From an uncultured SAR116 cluster alpha proteobacterium (GTDB taxonomy: Bacteria; Pseudomonadota; Alphaproteobacteria; Puniceispirillales; Marisalimonadaceae), in NCBI GenBank assembly GCA_902622875.1, contig CACNRW010000001.1:1-64000 (forward strand): DNA of 64,000 nucleotides, read 5' to 3'. The translations under genes and the position numbers were made by a program. Shown here one piece after another: positions 10,190 to 18,793 of this stretch (positions are counted from its first letter, which is position 1; the number at the start of each line of letters is the position of its first letter). The notes beneath the pieces are model-generated. The model had not been told where the DNA came from. It did not search any database and saw only the letters and a list, made by a program, of their open reading frames with translations.

Positions 10190-11449
10190 CTATTTATTCA
10201 TTGCTCGAAAAAAATCTTCGTTGGATTTGCTTTGTTTTAATTTATCAGACAGAAAGTCCATTGCTTCAACGGGTCCCATCTGCATCAAAATTCTTCTCAA
10301 GACCCACATTCTTGACAAAGTATCTTTTTCAACTAAAAGTTCCTCTTTTCTTGTCCCAGATTTAGTTACGTCAATTGCAGGAAAGGTTCGCTTGTCAGAA
10401 AGTTTTCTGTCAAGTATAACTTCGCTATTACCCGTACCTTTAAACTCTTCAAAAATAACTTCGTCCATTCTAGAGCCAGTCTCAACTAGTGCTGTAGCAA
10501 TTATTGTAAGAGATCCCCCATCTTCAATATTTCTAGCTGCACCAAAAAATCGTTTAGGCCTTTGAAGAGCATTAGCATCAACACCTCCTGTTAAAACTTT
10601 TCCACTTGAAGGTATAACAGTATTGTAAGCTCTTGCAAGTCTTGTAATTGAATCTAATAAAATTACAACATCACGTTTATGTTCAACTAATCTTTTTGCT
10701 TTTTCAATAACCATGTCGGTTACTTGGACATGTCTTGATGCCGGTTCGTCAAATGTTGAACTAATTACTTCACCATTTACTGATCTCTGCATATCGGTTA
10801 CTTCTTCTGGTCTTTCATCAATTAATAGTACTATTAGATAAATTTCTGGATGATTCTTTGATATTGCTTGTGCTACAGATTGAAGCATCATCGTTTTTCC
10901 AGTTCTAGGTGGGGCAACAATCAGTCCTCGTTGACCTTTTCCCATAGGGGCAACCATTTCAACAACTCTAGTTGTTATGTCCTTATTATTTGGATCAAAC
11001 TCGGTTTCAAAATTAATTTTATGTTGAGGATAAAGAGGTGTTAGATTATCAAAATTAATTCTATGCCTAACAGATTCTGGTGCTTCAAAATTAATAGTTT
11101 CAACTTTTAATAAAGCAAAATACCTTTCTCCGTCTTTTGGAGCTCTTATCTGACCTTCTACAGTATCACCAGTTCTTAAACCAAACTTTCTGACCTGACT
11201 AGGTGAGATATATATGTCATCTGGGCCAGCTAGATAATTGGATTCAGGAGATCTTAAAAAGCCAAAACCATCTGACAGTACTTCTAAAACTCCATCTCCA
11301 TATATTGCAATATCATTTGAAGCTAATTTTTTTAAGCAAGCAAACATCATATCTTGTTTTCTTAAAGTGCTCGCATTTTCTATATCTAGACTCTCTGCAT
11401 ATATTAATAAATCAGAGGGAGTTTTAGCTTTTAAATCTTTTAAGTGCAT
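10190..11449 (-). CDS. rho: Transcription termination factor Rho
   Basis: Hexameric RNA helicase that ends transcription at unstructured, C-rich sites. The N-terminal Rho_N and cold-shock-like RNA-binding domains ([30 protein letters not shown]) are followed by the RecA-like motor with P-loop APPRTGKT near residue 177 and the Q/R-loop region. The 419 residues agree with alphaproteobacterial Rho and there is no extra insertion. Starts with ATG 23 nt downstream of hemJ. Rho is likely important here because intrinsic terminators are rare in the window and convergent genes overlap. Confidence 0.98.
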   Translation of the reverse strand: MHLKDLKAKTPSDLLIYAESLDIENASTLRKQDMMFACLKKLASNDIAIYGDGVLEVLSDGFGFLRSPESNYLAGPDDIYISPSQVRKFGLRTGDTVEGQIRAPKDGERYFALLKVETINFEAPESVRHRINFDNLTPLYPQHKINFETEFDPNNKDITTRVVEMVAPMGKGQRGLIVAPPRTGKTMMLQSVAQAISKNHPEIYLIVLLIDERPEEVTDMQRSVNGEVISSTFDEPASRHVQVTDMVIEKAKRLVEHKRDVVILLDSITRLARAYNTVIPSSGKVLTGGVDANALQRPKRFFGAARNIEDGGSLTIIATALVETGSRMDEVIFEEFKGTGNSEVILDRKLSDKRTFPAIDVTKSGTRKEELLVEKDTLSRMWVLRRILMQMGPVEAMDFLSDKLKQSKSNEDFFRAMNK

Positions 11450-11472
11450 TTAATTCTCATATAGGGAGGTTG

Positions 11473-11913
11473 CTAAGTTACTTGGAGATTTGGTTTTACC
11501 GTAATTAGTATGATAATAGCTATCATTAATAAAGTAGGTATTTCGTTTATTATTCTATAAAACTTAGTTTTTTTATATCTATAACCTTTTTTAAAATCTT
11601 TGTAAAGAATAGATAAATATATGTGAAATAAAGAAAGAATGAGAACTAATAGTAACTTTAATAAAAAATATTTTTCAGATAAAAGATAATTGTTTTCATA
11701 AGTCAGAACTAAACCCAAAACATAAGTTACTATTAAAGCAGGATGCATTATATAATTAAGTAGACGGTATTCCATGAGAAGAAAAGTAGTATCAGAGTCA
11801 CTCAAATATTTTTTATCATTATGATATACATAAAGCCTTGGTAAATATAGCAAACCTACCATCCAAGAAATAACTGCAACTACGTGTAGAGATTTTATAA
11901 TATCATAATACAA
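11473..11913 (-). CDS. hemJ: Protoporphyrinogen IX oxidase HemJ
   Basis: Integral membrane enzyme that oxidises protoporphyrinogen IX to protoporphyrin IX, the penultimate step of haem synthesis in bacteria without HemG or HemY. The 146-residue protein has four predicted membrane helices and the conserved LHVVAVISWMVGLLYLPRLYVYH N-terminal region, whose histidine and arginine are family hallmarks. The start is TTG at 11913, with no suitable ATG before the conserved region. It follows hemE by 7 nt, so two haem steps are encoded together next to the origin. Confidence 0.9.
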   Translation of the reverse strand: MYYDIIKSLHVVAVISWMVGLLYLPRLYVYHNDKKYLSDSDTTFLLMEYRLLNYIMHPALIVTYVLGLVLTYENNYLLSEKYFLLKLLLVLILSLFHIYLSILYKDFKKGYRYKKTKFYRIINEIPTLLMIAIIILITVKPNLQVT

Positions 11914-11920
11914 TTATTTT

Positions 11921-12946
11921 TCATTTGTAATTTCTAACAATGTCAATGACCTTTCTGACATTTTTTATTTTACAATCTGGAGTTAATCCATGACCTACAC
12001 TAAAAATGAATTTATTATCTTTCATAATATCTAAAATAGAAAGAACATTTTTTTCTAATTGATCTGTTTTTACCGATATAAGCGAAATTGGATCAAGATT
12101 TCCTTGAATAGCAACTGAAGAATTAAGATTTTTTTTTGCCCAATATAAATTTACAGTCCAGTCTAAAGCTACACAATCAACGTTACTTTCATATGAATAA
12201 TTTATGAGAAAACTACCTGCTTTAAAAGGCAATCCTATTACGGGTTTATAGATATGTTTTGATTTTAATATATTAACAATTCTTGCTGTAGGATTTATTG
12301 CACATTCTTGAAAAAAGTTATTAGGTATCATGTGGGACCACGAATCAAATAACATTAATACATCTGCACCCGCATTAGCTTGCATTTCTAATTTATTAGC
12401 AACATAGATAGATAGCGTATCGAGCAATTCCATAAACCATTTATTTGAATTCCAGATAGCTTTTCTTGTATTAATAAAGTCTTTACTACTTTGACCTTCA
12501 ATCATATAACAAGCCAACGTCCAGGGAGCACCAGCAAAGCCAATTAAACTTTTAGACTCTGGTAATTCTTTTTTTAGGGTCAATATAGATTTTTTTAAGG
12601 GCTCAAGTTTATTAAAGATATTAATATTTTTTAAGATTTTGGTTTCATTAGGTATCATAGGCTCTAATAGTGGACCAATACCTTTAATAAATCTTACATT
12701 CCTGCTCATGGCCCAAGGGATCATTAGTATATCCGAGAAAATAATTGCTGCATCTAGGTCATAATATTTCAAAGGTAATTTAGTACTTTCAACAACCAGT
12801 TTTGGGTTTAAACAAAAATCAATAAAATTATTGGCTTTTCTTCTTATCTCAAAATATTCAGGTATATGTCTGCCTGCTTGCCTAAGAAACCAGATTGGAA
12901 TCTTCAAGTTTTCGTTTTTGAAAAAATCTGTCAGAATATCATTCAC
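11921..12946 (-). CDS. hemE: Uroporphyrinogen decarboxylase
   Basis: Decarboxylates uroporphyrinogen III to coproporphyrinogen III in haem synthesis. The signature PIWFLRQAGRHIPEYFEIR is at residues 17-35, with the substrate-binding Arg22 and Arg26; the second signature around GFAGAPWTLACYMIEG is central. At 341 residues it is full length. The start codon appears to be GTG (12946-12944). It is the first gene of the minus-strand block and borders the 277-bp probable origin, the same hemE-oriC juxtaposition described in Caulobacter and other alphaproteobacteria. Confidence 0.97.
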   Translation of the reverse strand: MNDILTDFFKNENLKIPIWFLRQAGRHIPEYFEIRRKANNFIDFCLNPKLVVESTKLPLKYYDLDAAIIFSDILMIPWAMSRNVRFIKGIGPLLEPMIPNETKILKNINIFNKLEPLKKSILTLKKELPESKSLIGFAGAPWTLACYMIEGQSSKDFINTRKAIWNSNKWFMELLDTLSIYVANKLEMQANAGADVLMLFDSWSHMIPNNFFQECAINPTARIVNILKSKHIYKPVIGLPFKAGSFLINYSYESNVDCVALDWTVNLYWAKKNLNSSVAIQGNLDPISLISVKTDQLEKNVLSILDIMKDNKFIFSVGHGLTPDCKIKNVRKVIDIVRNYK

Positions 12947-13223
12947 AATTAAGAACTTTTGTTTAAGGTAAAATTAATTTTGTTGTAGTAGTACGTTTAC
13001 TTATGTGGAAAAAAATTTAATTAATTACATATCCACAGGTTTTTATAATATAGTTTGTTTACATATAATGAAAAATAAGTTTATTAACAATTTTTATTTA
13101 ATTTTTTCTATTTATTCAGATGTTGTTAAAATAAGAATAAATTCATAATATATTCATGTTTATTAAATTATTAATAAATAAGATATTATTATCAACAGTT
13201 AATTAACAGACAAATAATTATTA
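12947..13223. other. oriC: Probable chromosomal replication origin (oriC)
   Basis: This 277-bp gap is the longest in the window and is extremely AT-rich. It contains a perfect match to the DnaA-box consensus TTWTNCACA on the minus strand (13004-13012) and single-mismatch boxes at 13029-13037 (ATATCCACA), 13081-13089 (TTATTAACA) and 13189-13197 (TTATCAACA). A 9-bp repeat GTTTATTAA occurs at 13079-13087 and 13158-13166, and the 13080-13190 stretch is a plausible duplex-unwinding region. Context is strong: hemE on one side as in Caulobacter, parAB and two parS sites within 10 kb, and gene direction diverging from the gap. Box assignments are by eye; the origin role is inference. Confidence 0.75.
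13004..13012 (-). promoter_or_regulatory. DnaA box candidate
   Basis: Reads TTTTCCACA on the minus strand, a perfect fit to TTWTNCACA. It is the best box in the probable origin; a weaker one (ATATCCACA, one mismatch) follows on the plus strand at 13029-13037. Confidence 0.6.
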
Positions 13224-13838
13224 ATGATTATAATAGGTATTACAGGCTCTATAGGAATGGGGAAATCAACAATTGCTAAAATGTTGATGAGCTTAAAAAT
13301 ACCTGTGTTTGACTCAGATAAAGAGGTTAAATATATATTAGAAAATTATAGTATAGTTCAAAAAAAAATATGTGATATTTGGCCCGATGTTATACAAATT
13401 GAAAAAAGCGAACAAAAAATAAATAAACACTTGTTAAGTGAAAGAATTTTTACTAACAGAAAAAATAGAAGAATACTTGAGAAAATTATTCATCCTCATG
13501 TCAAAGAGCGAAGGAAAGAGTTTATCAAAGATGTAAGTAAATCACTCATAGTAGCGCTTGACGTTCCACTGCTATACGAAACTGGAAGTGACAAGTTTTG
13601 CGATTATATATTTTTAGCTTATACAAATGAAGAAACACAAAAAAAAAGAGTTTTAAGAAGACTTGGCATGACCGAGAAAAAATTAGATCTTATAAAAAAA
13701 GCTCAATGGAGTACTGATAAAAAAAGAAAAAAAAATCCATATTTAGTATCAACATCTTATGGAAAAATTATAAGTTTTACCATAATTATTGCATATTTAA
13801 TAACAATAATTTTTAAAAGGAGAATTTTACAACTATGA
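13224..13838 (+). CDS. coaE: Dephospho-CoA kinase
   Basis: Phosphorylates dephospho-CoA to coenzyme A, the final step of CoA synthesis. The P-loop GITGSIGMGKST is at residues 5-16, followed by the substrate-binding FDSDKEV segment (aspartate of the DxD region) and the lid region LDVPLLYETG. The 204-residue length is typical. First + strand gene to the right of the probable origin; it overlaps dnaQ by the 4-nt ATGA. In many alphaproteobacteria maf and aroE lie between the origin and coaE; both are missing here. Confidence 0.95.
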   Translation: MIIIGITGSIGMGKSTIAKMLMSLKIPVFDSDKEVKYILENYSIVQKKICDIWPDVIQIEKSEQKINKHLLSERIFTNRKNRRILEKIIHPHVKERRKEFIKDVSKSLIVALDVPLLYETGSDKFCDYIFLAYTNEETQKKRVLRRLGMTEKKLDLIKKAQWSTDKKRKKNPYLVSTSYGKIISFTIIIAYLITIIFKRRILQL

Positions 13839-14545
13839 GAGAAATAGTCTTGGATACTGAAACAACAGGTTTGGATGTCAACAATGGGGACAGAATAATT
13901 GAAATTGGTATTGTAGAATTAAAAAATCATGTTCAAACAGGTAATTATTTTCATTACTATCTAAATCCTGAAAGGGAATCTGATTTTCAAGCACTAAAAA
14001 TTCATGGTTTAACCTCTGAATTTTTAAAAGACAAGCCTAAGTTTGCCGACATTGTAGATCAATTTGTGAATTTTATTTCAGATAGTAAAATTATTATTCA
14101 CAATGCCTCTTTTGATGTTGGGTTTATTAACACAGAGCTAAGGAAGTGTAATAAAACGGAACTATGTGAGGATTCTGTAATTGATACATTACTGTTAGCA
14201 AAAAAAAAGTTTGTTGGACAATCTGTGAGCTTAGACTCGTTATGTAGAAAATTTAATTTAGATATTTCTCATCGTGAAATTCATGGTGCAATTAAGGACG
14301 CTAAATTGTTAGCACAAGTCTATCTAGAATTAATTGGAGGAAAACAAACAAAACTGAATTTTAATGGGGGAGATATTAATTCGGATTTAGATATAGAAGA
14401 CACACTTTTAAATATCGAAACCCTATACAAGAATAATCAAACAAGAACTCGAAAGAATATTTATCTTAATACTTATGACAATGAATTACACAAGAAGAGT
14501 ATAGAGAAGATACCAAATAGTATATGGAATGAATTGAAGTATTAA
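13835..14545 (+). CDS. dnaQ: DNA polymerase III epsilon subunit (proofreading exonuclease)
   Basis: 3'-5' exonuclease that proofreads the replicative polymerase. All three DEDDh motifs are visible: ExoI VLDTETTG (residues about 5-12), ExoII HNASFDVGFINTEL, ExoIII HGAIKDAKLLAQVY with the catalytic His and Asp. A C-terminal tail after GGKQ would hold the alpha-subunit binding segment. Full length at 236 residues. Translationally coupled to coaE by ATGA; its stop overlaps the stop region of secB on the opposite strand by 4 nt. Confidence 0.97.
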   Translation: MREIVLDTETTGLDVNNGDRIIEIGIVELKNHVQTGNYFHYYLNPERESDFQALKIHGLTSEFLKDKPKFADIVDQFVNFISDSKIIIHNASFDVGFINTELRKCNKTELCEDSVIDTLLLAKKKFVGQSVSLDSLCRKFNLDISHREIHGAIKDAKLLAQVYLELIGGKQTKLNFNGGDINSDLDIEDTLLNIETLYKNNQTRTRKNIYLNTYDNELHKKSIEKIPNSIWNELKY

Positions 14546-14970
14546 CCCTTTATTAAATCAAAATCAACTTCCTCTATAGAGATAGGAGTGCTTCCACCTT
14601 TATTAGTAATGTCTTTAATTATTGATTTCACGAAAGGAAGAATTAATTTAGCGCCTTTTTTGGTTAGTACAGCTTGGCTATATGTGTTATTGTCAATTAT
14701 TTTGAAAAAACCAAAATAATCTAATTCTAAAACAAAAAGTTTATTGCCATTTTTTTTAGATGAACATTCGCAGTCAAATTTTATGACCACACTAAAAAAA
14801 TTGTTTTCATAAGACGAATGAATAAAACTCATATTTTGGGACAAATTATTATTATTATTATTTTCTTGATTATTTTCATTTATAGATTGAGGATTTTCAA
14901 AAGATAGATCCTTGATATAATGTTTAATTATTTTTACACTAGGTTTCTTATTTTCATTTACTTTAATCAT
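14542..14970 (-). CDS. secB: Protein-export chaperone SecB
   Basis: Tetrameric chaperone that keeps preproteins unfolded and hands them to SecA. Family motifs are the N-terminal YIKDLSFENP and the C-terminal LPFVKSIIKDITNKGGSTPISIEEVDF, both preserved. An Asn-rich insert (ENNQENNNNNNL) between them is a composition effect of AT-rich DNA. An in-frame GTG at 14979 would add three residues; I chose the ATG at 14970 because MIKVNENKK is a usual beginning and neither start has a clear Shine-Dalgarno. Single-gene transcript diverging from timA. Confidence 0.95.
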   Translation of the reverse strand: MIKVNENKKPSVKIIKHYIKDLSFENPQSINENNQENNNNNNLSQNMSFIHSSYENNFFSVVIKFDCECSSKKNGNKLFVLELDYFGFFKIIDNNTYSQAVLTKKGAKLILPFVKSIIKDITNKGGSTPISIEEVDFDLIKG

Positions 14971-15096
14971 CAAACACACTAAGTTACTTATTTTTATTAG
15001 TAAAAAATTAAATCAATTGTAATAAATATTATTTTTTAAATTATTTTTATACTATAACAATTAGATTAAACTAACAACAACAATGGTGTTATAAAC

Positions 15097-15726
15097 ATGC
15101 AGAATGGAATTCCATACCTAGATATATTAATTTTTGGAGTTATAGCAATTTTTTTAATTTTTAGATTAAAAAATATATTAGGTACAAAAACTGATTTTGA
15201 AGAAAATGGTTTAAATGAAAAAAAACAAACTAATCAACATTCAAATGTATTTTCATTAAAACCTAACAAAAATATTTCAACTAATACAGAAGTTGATAAA
15301 ATTATCAAAGTAGATTCCAATTTTGATATGGTTAATTTTTTAAATGGCTCAAAAACTTTCTTTGAGATGGTTCTTAAAGGCTTCGTAAGTGGTAATTTAG
15401 ACAAAGTAAAAGATTATATAAAACCATCAGTTTTAAAAAGTTTTAAAGTGGCAATTGATGATAGAAATAAAGAAGACGAAACATTAATAATTGATTTAAT
15501 ATCTATAAAAAAAAACAAAATCGTATCCTCTATTATAACTAAAAGTTCAATAAAAATTAACGTCATATTTGAAACGTTACAGATTACAGCGTTAATGGAT
15601 AAAAATGACAAGATTATCGATGGTGATACAAGTAAAGAAATTCTTGTCAAAGACGAATGGGTTTTTGAAAAGAAAATTAATGATCAAAATAACAATTGGA
15701 CTTTAATTGAAACAAAAAGTTTTTAA
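15097..15726 (+). CDS. Tim44/TimA-like inner-membrane protein
   Basis: Member of the Tim44 family found beside secB in alphaproteobacteria, related to the matrix import-motor component Tim44 of mitochondria. An N-terminal membrane helix (residues about 7-24, ending IFLIFRLKNILG) is followed by a low-complexity linker and the Tim44 fold (about residues 85-205), starting FLNGSKTFFEMVLKGFVSGNLDKVK. The bacterial role is poorly defined; a link to membrane-protein handling is inference from homology. It is separated from secB by a 117-bp divergent gap and lies 3 nt before the Smr gene; the mltA gene usually found between them is absent. Confidence 0.88.
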   Translation: MQNGIPYLDILIFGVIAIFLIFRLKNILGTKTDFEENGLNEKKQTNQHSNVFSLKPNKNISTNTEVDKIIKVDSNFDMVNFLNGSKTFFEMVLKGFVSGNLDKVKDYIKPSVLKSFKVAIDDRNKEDETLIIDLISIKKNKIVSSIITKSSIKINVIFETLQITALMDKNDKIIDGDTSKEILVKDEWVFEKKINDQNNNWTLIETKSF

Positions 15727-15729
15727 AAA

Positions 15730-16194
15730 ATGTCCACTATTTCAAAAGACGATAAGAGGATATGGGATAATTATATTACTAATTTAAATAATGTAAGGAT
15801 AAATTTCCAAGTTAACAAAAAAAGACATATTTTAAGATCAAAAAATACTAATTCTAAAAAAACTTTATCACAAATTCAATTAAAGAAGATTCATAAAGGA
15901 AAATTAGACCCAGAAGGAATTATAGATCTTCATGGTTATAGATTGCACACTGCTAAAACAACTTTACAAAAATACATATTGAACGCTTATGAAAAGAACT
16001 TAAGAAATATACTGATTATCACTGGTAAAGGTCATAATAATAATGGCCTTTTAAAAAAGGAAGTCCCTTTATGGTTAAATGATAGATTATTAATAAAATT
16101 TTTGGTCAACTTTGAAATAGCTCCAAAAAGGCTTGGTGGCGAAGGTGCAGTATTGGTTAGAATCAAAAACAAAAATAAACATAAATACATATAA
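15730..16194 (+). CDS. Smr domain protein
   Basis: Small protein with a C-terminal Smr domain, related to the MutS2 C-terminus and to putative DNA or RNA endonucleases. The two motifs of the domain are clear: GIIDLHGYRLHTAKTTL (the LDLHG-type motif, residues about 57-73) and IITGKGHNNNGLLKKEVPLWL (the TGKG motif). The first 50 residues are basic and lack recognisable structure. Substrate unknown. It starts 3 nt after timA and 14 nt before hisB, so it is in the same long transcript as the histidine genes. Confidence 0.88.
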   Translation: MSTISKDDKRIWDNYITNLNNVRINFQVNKKRHILRSKNTNSKKTLSQIQLKKIHKGKLDPEGIIDLHGYRLHTAKTTLQKYILNAYEKNLRNILIITGKGHNNNGLLKKEVPLWLNDRLLIKFLVNFEIAPKRLGGEGAVLVRIKNKNKHKYI

Positions 16195-16208
16195 ATTTTG
16201 GATAATTC

Positions 16209-16826
16209 ATGAAAAATTCAAATAAAAATAGAGTCTCGACAATCACTAGAAATACTTACGAAACGAAAATTACAATCAAAGTTAATTTAGATGGGGAAGG
16301 AAATAATTCTATTTCTACAGGTTTGCCTTTTTTTGATCATATGCTTGAGCAATTGTCTAAACACAGTTTGATTGACTTAGAATTGGAATGTATTGGTGAT
16401 TTGAAAGTGGATGCCCACCATACTATGGAAGATTGTGGTTGGGCCCTAGGAAAAGCTATTAATGATGCATTAGGAGACAAAAGAGGCATAAATCGTTACA
16501 GTTTTAATTATTTACCTATGGACGAATGCCTTACGAGATGTTGCATTGACATATCAGGTCGTCCATGGCTTATTTGGAACGTTTTTTTACCAAATGTATT
16601 AATTAAAAACATTGAAACAGAAATATTTAGAGAGTTTTTCCAAGCATTTTCACAATCAGGCGGATTTACTTTACATGTTGAAAATCTTTATGGCACGAAC
16701 ACACATCATATTATTGAGTCTTGTTTTAAAGCATTAGCAATAAGTTTAAGAAACGCTATGAATTTTGATTTAGATAACATAGATAAGATACCTTCGACTA
16801 AAGGAACATTATTAGGAAACAGTTAG
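16209..16826 (+). CDS. hisB: Imidazoleglycerol-phosphate dehydratase
   Basis: Catalyses the sixth step of histidine synthesis, dehydrating imidazoleglycerol phosphate to imidazoleacetol phosphate. Metal-binding motifs FFDHMLEQLSKH, DAHHTMEDCGWALG and the C-terminal HHIIESCFKALA are all present. At 205 residues it is the monofunctional form, without the histidinol-phosphatase domain of the enterobacterial protein. First his gene in the order hisB-hisH-GNAT-hisA-hisF-hisE; hisH begins 1 nt after its stop. Confidence 0.97.
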   Translation: MKNSNKNRVSTITRNTYETKITIKVNLDGEGNNSISTGLPFFDHMLEQLSKHSLIDLELECIGDLKVDAHHTMEDCGWALGKAINDALGDKRGINRYSFNYLPMDECLTRCCIDISGRPWLIWNVFLPNVLIKNIETEIFREFFQAFSQSGGFTLHVENLYGTNTHHIIESCFKALAISLRNAMNFDLDNIDKIPSTKGTLLGNS

Positions 16827-16827
16827 T

Positions 16828-17487
16828 ATGAAGTTAATAATAATAGACTATGGGTCTGGCAATCTTAGGTCTGTAGAAAATGCTTTCCTCAATTCAATTA
16901 ATGAAAATAATCTAAAGTGCAACATTGAAGTAACAAATAATCTACAAACAATTACCAATGCAGATCATTTGGTTTTACCTGGTGTTGGTTCTTATCCTGA
17001 TTGTAAAAAAGGACTACAAAATACTAAGGGATTAATTGATGTTTTATCTGAACAAGTTATTCATAAAAAGAAAAAGTTTCTTGGTATTTGTGTTGGAATG
17101 CAATTGATGTTTGATTATAGTTTAGAAAAAATAAGAACTTCTGGCTTTGGTTGGTTAAGTGGTAACTTTAATAAAATAAAAGCAGTTGGCAAAGATTATC
17201 TTGGAAGAAACTATAAAGTACCTCACATGGGATGGAATAGTCTGAATTTAGAATATGTTAGTCACCCAATACTTGAAAATATAAGTGAAAAAGACCAGTA
17301 TTATTTCGTACACTCCTATTATTTAGAAACAAGTGAAACAAGTCAATTAATAGCTAGTACCAATTATTGTCATCAAATTCCTGCAATTGTTGGTAAAGAA
17401 AACTATTTAGGAGTTCAATTTCACCCAGAAAAAAGTAGTCTGTCAGGTCAGAAATTAATTTCAAATTGGCTAAAATGGAAACTTTGA
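16828..17487 (+). CDS. hisH: Imidazole glycerol phosphate synthase, glutaminase subunit HisH
   Basis: Class I glutamine amidotransferase subunit that feeds ammonia to HisF. The nucleophile elbow GICVGMQ (Cys near residue 88) and the His-Glu pair in QFHPEKS near the C-terminus complete the triad; the oxyanion-hole region LPGVGSYPDC is also present. Full length at 219 residues. Its partner hisF lies two genes downstream, beyond a GNAT gene and hisA. Confidence 0.97.
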   Translation: MKLIIIDYGSGNLRSVENAFLNSINENNLKCNIEVTNNLQTITNADHLVLPGVGSYPDCKKGLQNTKGLIDVLSEQVIHKKKKFLGICVGMQLMFDYSLEKIRTSGFGWLSGNFNKIKAVGKDYLGRNYKVPHMGWNSLNLEYVSHPILENISEKDQYYFVHSYYLETSETSQLIASTNYCHQIPAIVGKENYLGVQFHPEKSSLSGQKLISNWLKWKL

Positions 17488-17502
17488 TAAAATAGAAAAT
17501 TA

Positions 17503-18036
17503 ATGCAAAAACTTACTAAGAAATACAATATAAATGCTGAGATCTGCAAAAACTTAGATAAAGTCGATTTGCAAGAACTCTGTGATGCAACCGAAGAAGC
17601 TATTAAAGGAGGCGGAGGCTTTGGTTGGATATCTCCACCATCTTTTAAAACATTACAGAATTATTGGAAAGGTGTTTTATTGATACCAGAAAGGGTGCTT
17701 ATTGTAGGTAAGCTTGATAATGTTATAGCTGGTTCGGTACAATTAATAAAACCTGCAAAAAACAATGAAGCTCAATCTCATTCTTGTATATTAAGTACAT
17801 TTTTCTTTGCTCCTTGGGCAAGAGGATTTGGTTTAGCAAAAGAAGTTTTTCGTAAAGCAGAATCAAAAGCAAAAGAGGATGGATTTAAAGTAATGAATCT
17901 TGAAGTCAGAGAGACACAATCTAGAGCTATACAATTATATGAACAAGCAGGCTTTATAAAGACTGGTGTTAATCCAAAATCTGTTTTAATTAATGGAAAA
18001 TATATAACTGGTTTTTACTATTACAAAGAATTATGA
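17503..18036 (+). CDS. GNAT family N-acetyltransferase embedded in the his operon
   Basis: A 177-residue acetyltransferase of the GNAT superfamily; substrate unknown. The acetyl-CoA binding motif A is ILSTFFFAPWARGFGLAKEVFRKAE (R/Q-x-x-G-x-G/A variant ARGFGLA), and the motif B tail is LEVRETQSRAIQLYEQAGFIKTG. An N-terminal GGGGFGWISPP segment precedes the fold. It is flanked by hisH (15 nt) and hisA (1 nt), both in the same direction, so it must be co-transcribed with histidine genes. A role in acetylating a his intermediate or a ribosomal or small-molecule target is possible, but nothing in the sequence shows which. Confidence 0.85.
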   Translation: MQKLTKKYNINAEICKNLDKVDLQELCDATEEAIKGGGGFGWISPPSFKTLQNYWKGVLLIPERVLIVGKLDNVIAGSVQLIKPAKNNEAQSHSCILSTFFFAPWARGFGLAKEVFRKAESKAKEDGFKVMNLEVRETQSRAIQLYEQAGFIKTGVNPKSVLINGKYITGFYYYKEL

Positions 18037-18037
18037 A

Positions 18038-18793
18038 ATGATAAAAGAAAGTTTTACTTTATATCCAGCTATAGACATCAAAGATGGCAAATGTGTTAGA
18101 CTTTTATTTGGAGATATGGAAAAGGAAACAGTTTATAATAATGATCCAATAGACCAAGCTATGTGGTTTATAGATCAAGGTGCAAAATGGTTACATATAG
18201 TAGATCTAGATGGTGCGGTTAAAGGAAAAACTGTTAATAAAAGTATAATACAAAAGCTCTTAAAAACCTCTCAAAATAAAGTAAATATTCAATTAGGTGG
18301 TGGTATTAGAAGCCTAGAAAACATTGATTTTTGGTTACAAAATTCTGTTGAAAGATTAATTTTAGGTACATTAGCGTTTGAAAATCCAAATTTTGTTAAA
18401 AAATTAGAACATAAATATTACAAGAAAATTGTAATTGGTGCTGATGTAAGAGACGGTATGATTGCGTCAAATGGTTGGAAGAGACAATCTAATATTCGAG
18501 CTTTTGATTTAATTAAAAAATTCGACCCTTCTATAATTAGTGCTGTTGTATATACGGACATATCAAGAGACGGTAGTTTGCAAGGTGTTAGTCTTAAGCA
18601 GACTACTAATTTTGCTAAATCTATTCCTCATCCGGTTATTGCTTCAGGAGGTGTTTCTTCTTTGAATGACATTATAAGGCTTAGAGATGAACTTTCAAAC
18701 GGAATTGAAGGTGTTATAATAGGAAGAGCACTATATGACAAAAAATTTACATTTGGTGATGCGTTACAAATTATAAAAAAGGGAAAATCTTAA
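18038..18793 (+). CDS. hisA: ProFAR isomerase HisA
   Basis: Opens the ribose ring of ProFAR to give PRFAR, the fourth step of histidine synthesis. It is a (beta-alpha)8 barrel with catalytic Asp13 in YPAIDIKDGKCVRL and the second aspartate near residue 174 in VYTDISRDGS; the phosphate-binding loops QLGGGIR and IASGGVSS are present. Full length at 251 residues. Its stop TAA shares one base with the hisF start, so the two are tightly coupled. Confidence 0.97.
   Translation: MIKESFTLYPAIDIKDGKCVRLLFGDMEKETVYNNDPIDQAMWFIDQGAKWLHIVDLDGAVKGKTVNKSIIQKLLKTSQNKVNIQLGGGIRSLENIDFWLQNSVERLILGTLAFENPNFVKKLEHKYYKKIVIGADVRDGMIASNGWKRQSNIRAFDLIKKFDPSIISAVVYTDISRDGSLQGVSLKQTTNFAKSIPHPVIASGGVSSLNDIIRLRDELSNGIEGVIIGRALYDKKFTFGDALQIIKKGKS

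Noticed and set aside
10134-10565. Open frame of 143 codons on the + strand opposite rho
   Set aside because: It is the antisense shadow of the well-conserved rho 3' part; no family is recognisable and there is no ribosome-binding site.
14980-15096. Promoter for timA with TATACT as -10 (15048-15053)
   Set aside because: No acceptable -35 box at 16-18 nt; the nearest TTGTAA is 25 nt away. In such AT-rich DNA a lone -10 has little value.
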